From contig JADDMT010000060.1 of NCBI GenBank assembly GCA_021401465.1, forward strand, positions 62,001 through 126,000: a stretch of 64,000 bases of DNA. Direction: 5' to 3'. The stretch is from Teratosphaeria epicoccoides. Its lineage: Eukaryota > Ascomycota > Dothideomycetes > Mycosphaerellales > Teratosphaeriaceae. A program made the translations under genes and the position numbers. Of the stretch, positions 60,758-64,000 are shown piece after piece. A model generated the notes under the pieces. That model was not told the origin of the DNA, did no database searches, and saw nothing but the letters and a program-made list of their open reading frames with translations. Within the stretch, counting starts at the first letter, position 1. Each line of letters starts with the position of its first letter.

Positions 60758-61302
60758 ATGTCGAGCCCAACGAATGCTTGGACAGGTATTGAATGATCAG
60801 ATCCAGACTTGATCAGACTGCCTGCTGATACATCTACTCGGTAGACCGTCGAGGTCTGCATCAACGTGGCAAAGAAGTTCACGAGTCAAGCAGCCCTTTT
60901 ACCGAACGAAGAGCCCCGAGTGCAGGTGTCGTCGAAGCCGTCAGACGAGCGTCCACAAGCAGCAGCGATGGGCCCGATCAGACCACGAGCGGCGGCAATG
61001 CAATGGCAATGTCAGCGGCCTCACAACAGAGAAGGAGGGTAAGGCGAAAGTTTGAGCTGTACAGAAAGCAACAAACTGAAAATGAATCACAGTCGTCGAA
61101 CGCAGGCGCGCGATTCAGTAATCTGACTGAACACAAGCGAGGGAGTCAGGACTATGGCGAGAGGCGAAGTTCTTGGATTGAGCATCGTCCAAGTGGCGGT
61201 CTCTTCAGCGGCTGGTATAACAAGACGTTCAGAGGGGTCACGGCACAGCCGCTGTCAGCCACTCCAGGAGCGGGTGAGCAGAAGCGTGGGACTATGGAGT
61301 AG
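60758..61302 (+). CDS. Small basic Ser-rich fungal protein, uncharacterised
   Basis: Two exons, 60758-60785 and 60845-61302, with a 59 bp intron (GTATTG...GGTAG) give 161 residues. The protein starts MSSPTNAWTDRRGLHQRG, continues through a Ser/Arg-rich part with TSGGNAMAMSAASQQRRRVR, and ends with a compact motif (RRSSWIEHRPSGGLFSGWYN, then KTFRGVTAQPLSATPG and EQKRGTME). The GLFSGWYN/KRGTME ending recalls a family of short fungal proteins expressed in stress or conidiation, but I cannot name it with certainty. The first 28-nt exon is inferred from phase and splice sites only. It follows the MFS gene on the same strand by 270 bp. Confidence 0.6.
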
Positions 61303-62348
61303 GTAGTTCGTAATGCCTCCATGTAGATGCCAACGCAGGTGTCTGGCTGAGCAAGAACATTCTGGCATTCGACGCAATGAGAGCAGATGGCGGTACACCT
61401 CATGGGAGATCTTGACGGTCACGGCATTCACGACATGTACGATTACGTAGCAAACATTGGTACTGGCGCTATGGGCTGGGAGCAATCAAGAAATCTGATC
61501 CAAACTGCTAAGCGCCTGCACATCAGTCGCATTGATCTCTGAACGCTTCGCCGCGCTAGCATGGTGGAGACGTTTTCCTGAGCCTGTTTGCGCTCCCGAG
61601 CGCTTGATGAGCTTCCAAGCCATACTACGCATTCGGGACAGGTGAATGGAGCATCTACGACTGCTTCACTGTTTGACAGCCGTGGAAACCACGTATCATT
61701 CAGTCAAGCTTTCAGGTTGACTGACGCCCATTGCTCTGCTTATGACAGACCTGCTGGAGCGCATTGCAAATCCTTGTCTCTGCGCTTGTTGAGCTCGGCC
61801 TTGAGACCCTCAGGGCTGTCGAAGTTCCCCTCCTGCAAGTGAGTGGTATTAACCTGCTAGGCCGCTGTGAAGTGATTGTCAAGCATATCCTGATGTCGAA
61901 TATCTCGAGCGTCGTCGGCAAATTGGTCAGTTCCAAATTGGATACTTGTTGACCCAAAGGGGTCAAGAGATGGTCAGTCTGGATTAGGATCTCATGGTAG
62001 GGTCGACCCATCACTTTGCTTACAGGTGAAGTCCTGTTTTCCGAAGAATGGCTTGATCGGCGCATGTACCCAGAGCAGAGGGGAAGTCAAAAACACTTAC
62101 TGCGTCGACTTGCCAACGTCGTCTAACCATAATCCCGGACTATCGACGTTGAACACTATCGTCTCGGAGGAAGCTTGGCTCGTTCGCACTGAATTGAATG
62201 GTCAGTGACAGTGATGCGCAATATCAGTCAAGACTGCCACTATCGAATGCCGAAAGTCGATGAGTAGAAGGTTAGCATTAGTTGACGTCTCAAGTGCCTT
62301 GCCATCGATCCAATTACGAACCCATAGGGTACGTCTTTGGCTTGCTGA
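61303..62348. other. Gene-poor region
   Basis: About 1 kb with only short open frames (for instance 61712-62065 minus) that have no domain. No RNA gene is recognised. Confidence 0.5.
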
Positions 62349-63112
62349 CTATGACTCGCGCTGGATCCGGCGCCAGATCACTCGCGACGTCACAGTACAC
62401 TTGACAACGGCTTGCGTCTTCACACGTGTGCCTTTGAGTCCACGCCGATGATGGGAGCAATTGTGTTCCTGGACTATGTATAAAATCAACGGCTCCGTTG
62501 ATCTTGGCTTCTTCACCTTCGACCTCTTCCCCTTTCCCATCCTTGACTGGAGTTCAGCGTCCTTCGCCCTTTTGTTCCTTGCCTGCTGCTCCCGCGATCT
62601 CACCACAGCTTCGCGTGCTGCTAAGTTGCGGTCTCGTCGGTCAAGCTCCTCGGACTTCTGCTTTAGCTCCTGCTCCAGCCGTCCTTTTTTTGACTTGGAT
62701 GATCCGTCTCGACTATTAATCCTCTCCTGCGCCACCTTCATTTCCATTGCCTCGACACTCAGTTGGTCGACTTGCCGCTTTAGCGAAGCATTTTCACTTT
62801 CAAGATCCCGTTTCTTTGCGCTGCAGCCTACTCTTGCTCCTGAAGGTCTTTTGCTCTCTGCTGGAAGGTTTGCTCCTTCTCAGCCAACGCCTTCTCCCGA
62901 GCCTCCAATGCTTGACTGTCACCGTCGCCCGAAAATGGCATAAAGCCGGTAGCACTACCGTCCCGGGAATACCAGAGCATGGTATGCGTCCAGCCCGGAT
63001 CTTTGTTCCAGCACCAGATTACGTCGTTGTCATTGTGGGCACCGTACGAGTTGCAGAGATACATGTTAGGATGATCGTTACATTGTACCCTGCTCCCTTG
63101 TATCAGCTTCAT
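62349..63112 (-). pseudogene. Coiled-coil protein frame, apparently frameshifted
   Basis: ATG at 63112 opens MKLIQGSRVQCNDHPNMYLC, a Trp/Cys-containing head with VIWCWNKDPGWTHTMLWYSR, then SQALEAREKALAEKEQTFQQ and a stop at 62828. Directly behind it another frame reads KKRDLESENASLKRQVDQLS and continues as a charged coiled coil to 62349. The two halves clearly belong together (heptad-like Glu/Lys/Arg/Leu). They are separated by a TAG and a frame change within about 12 bases, too short for an intron. The gene is therefore broken or the sequence has an error. The head resembles no family I can name. Confidence 0.35.
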
Positions 63113-63180
63113 GGTTTTACCAATTGCTCATATTGCTGACTAGCAAGACCCTGTACCGTTTCAGCGTCAACTCGTCTTCA

Positions 63181-63563
63181 TCACTGGGTGAGTCGAGGCA
63201 ATTCTTGCGCCCCTGGAGCTGATCCTTCTATCAATGCATCAATGTTCAACCATTGCCTGTCGCCTGTCATGATGACACCGGTTGCGCCGCGGGTGCCCCT
63301 ACTCGTTCGCAAGAGACTCCCAGTGGCAGCGTTTCGAAAGGCCACCTGCGTCTCGCCTGGTCCAGACTCCACAATCCGTTGTTGCTGCTTTGACGCTCTG
63401 CTCGCGGCGTAGCCCTTCGCCTGGCCGCCGACATCCTGAATGACGATGCCTCCATTGACCGCAGCGAGACACACGGTGCTGTGCTGCGCCGTGTTGTCTT
63501 GTTGAGCCCGTTGAACACATGAAGAAGGCCAGAGGTACCTACGATAGAACGGACGAGACACAT
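63181..63563 (-). other. Possible exon of an unknown protein
   Basis: One minus-strand frame reads VCLAAVNGGIVIQDVGGQAK, GYAASRASKQQQRIVESGPG and QVAFRNAATGSLLRTSRG, then VIMTGDRQWLNIDALIEG before a stop at 63181. The alternation of Gly turns and hydrophobic residues looks like a beta-rich domain, and it lies just upstream (same strand) of the broken coiled-coil frame. There is no ATG at the beginning of this frame, so it is at best an internal exon or relic. Confidence 0.2.
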
Positions 63564-63727
63564 GACTGCACTTCGAAATATGCTGTCTCCGCCCAGGCTG
63601 GTGAACGCGCTGAGTGACGTGTGAGCTTTGTACAGGATGCACGTATGGCCATCTTGAACCCGAGCAGCAGTTGGGCACGGCTACAGTACCAAACCTAAGT
63701 AGCCCGGTGTACCTTTGGGTGTTTGGA

Positions 63728-64000
63728 TCAAGTTCCCACAACGCCCCATATCCCAAGTGGGTCTTCCTTGCCAGTTCTCTTCTGCCTGTCCAGCAGCTGT
63801 AATCTCTTCACGCGCTTCACAAGCAAGCCGACTGTCACAGGACCAAGGACGGTACAGAGTAGGATTGCCCATGTCAGTACAATGAAAAGCTCAGAGCTGC
63901 TTTCTCCAATGGTGTAAATACCTCTGCTCTGGGCTACTGATGATATGAGGAAGCCGATCTCTCCTCGCGACACCATTGCGCTGCCGAGGATAGCCGCTGG
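63728..64000 (-). CDS. Na+/H+ exchanger family protein, 3' end only
   Basis: The minus-strand frame enters from beyond 64000 and ends at 63728. The visible 90 residues are the C-terminal membrane part of a cation/proton antiporter: AAILGSAMVSRGEIGFLISS, VAQSRGIY, ELFIVLTWAILLCTVLGPVT, VGLLVKRVKRLQ, and the end EDPLGIWGVVGT. SRGEIGFLI and the final TM with a basic VKRVKRLQ are typical of the fungal sodium/hydrogen exchanger family. The gene is truncated by the window edge, so its 5' part, length and introns are unknown. Confidence 0.75.
   Translation of the reverse strand, partial: PAAILGSAMVSRGEIGFLISSVAQSRGIYTIGESSSELFIVLTWAILLCTVLGPVTVGLLVKRVKRLQLLDRQKRTGKEDPLGIWGVVGT

Overview
The window reads as nuclear DNA of a filamentous ascomycete (Pezizomycotina). 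The genes carry short GT-AG introns of about 50-80 bp, and the gene content is fungal: an intronless AROM, Uso1, Rat1, a conventional kinesin with an IAK tail, EAF and plant-cell-wall hydrolases. One 5.4 kb block is riddled with C-to-T type stop codons, as after repeat-induced point mutation (RIP). Several introns in unrelated genes look like copies of one another, which would fit Dothideomycetes, where introner-like elements are known. The lineage is inference. Layout: 1.5-7.5 kb holds kinesin-1, the ubiquitin-conjugating enzyme Rad6 and the CTP-dependent diacylglycerol kinase Dgk1, all on the minus strand. 7.95-13.4 kb is a decayed mobile element with three recognisable reading frames: a DDE/integrase-core transposase, an unknown ORF, and a Cys-rich plus coiled-coil ORF. 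They are broken mainly by TAG/TAA codons. It ends about 170 bp before HIS5. 13.5-26 kb carries HIS5, a monocarboxylate-type MFS carrier, USO1 and RAT1 (divergent pair) and a mitochondrial PP2C phosphatase (PTC5-like). 26-28 kb is gene-poor and contains a wrecked small secreted-protein frame. 28-35 kb is a carbohydrate block: GH53 galactanase, a secreted TIM-barrel-like hydrolase of unknown specificity, a Nudix hydrolase and a GH28 enzyme, consistent with pectin side-chain use. 35-41.5 kb is clearly GC-rich: a frameshifted DUF1772-like frame, a 26-G run, a divergent cytosolic isoleucyl-tRNA synthetase and the last domain of AROM. Composition drops at about 41.5 kb inside AROM, whose frame stays open. 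45.7 kb holds a tRNA-Gln(CUG) gene that folds to an exact 72-nt tRNA only if two insertions are removed: a 22-nt intron in the anticodon loop and a 54-nt GT...AG segment inside the T-stem. I consider this the most unusual feature. 46-64 kb holds EAF, a CmcJ/AsaB-type oxygenase, an uncharacterised 621-residue protein, a ZIP zinc transporter, a small Cys-rich protein, a 16-exon MFS drug-type transporter, a small conserved-looking protein, decayed frames, and the 3' end of a Na+/H+ exchanger running off the window. Exon boundaries were worked out by eye from splice signals, reading phase and protein continuity; none has been checked by transcript data or a database search.
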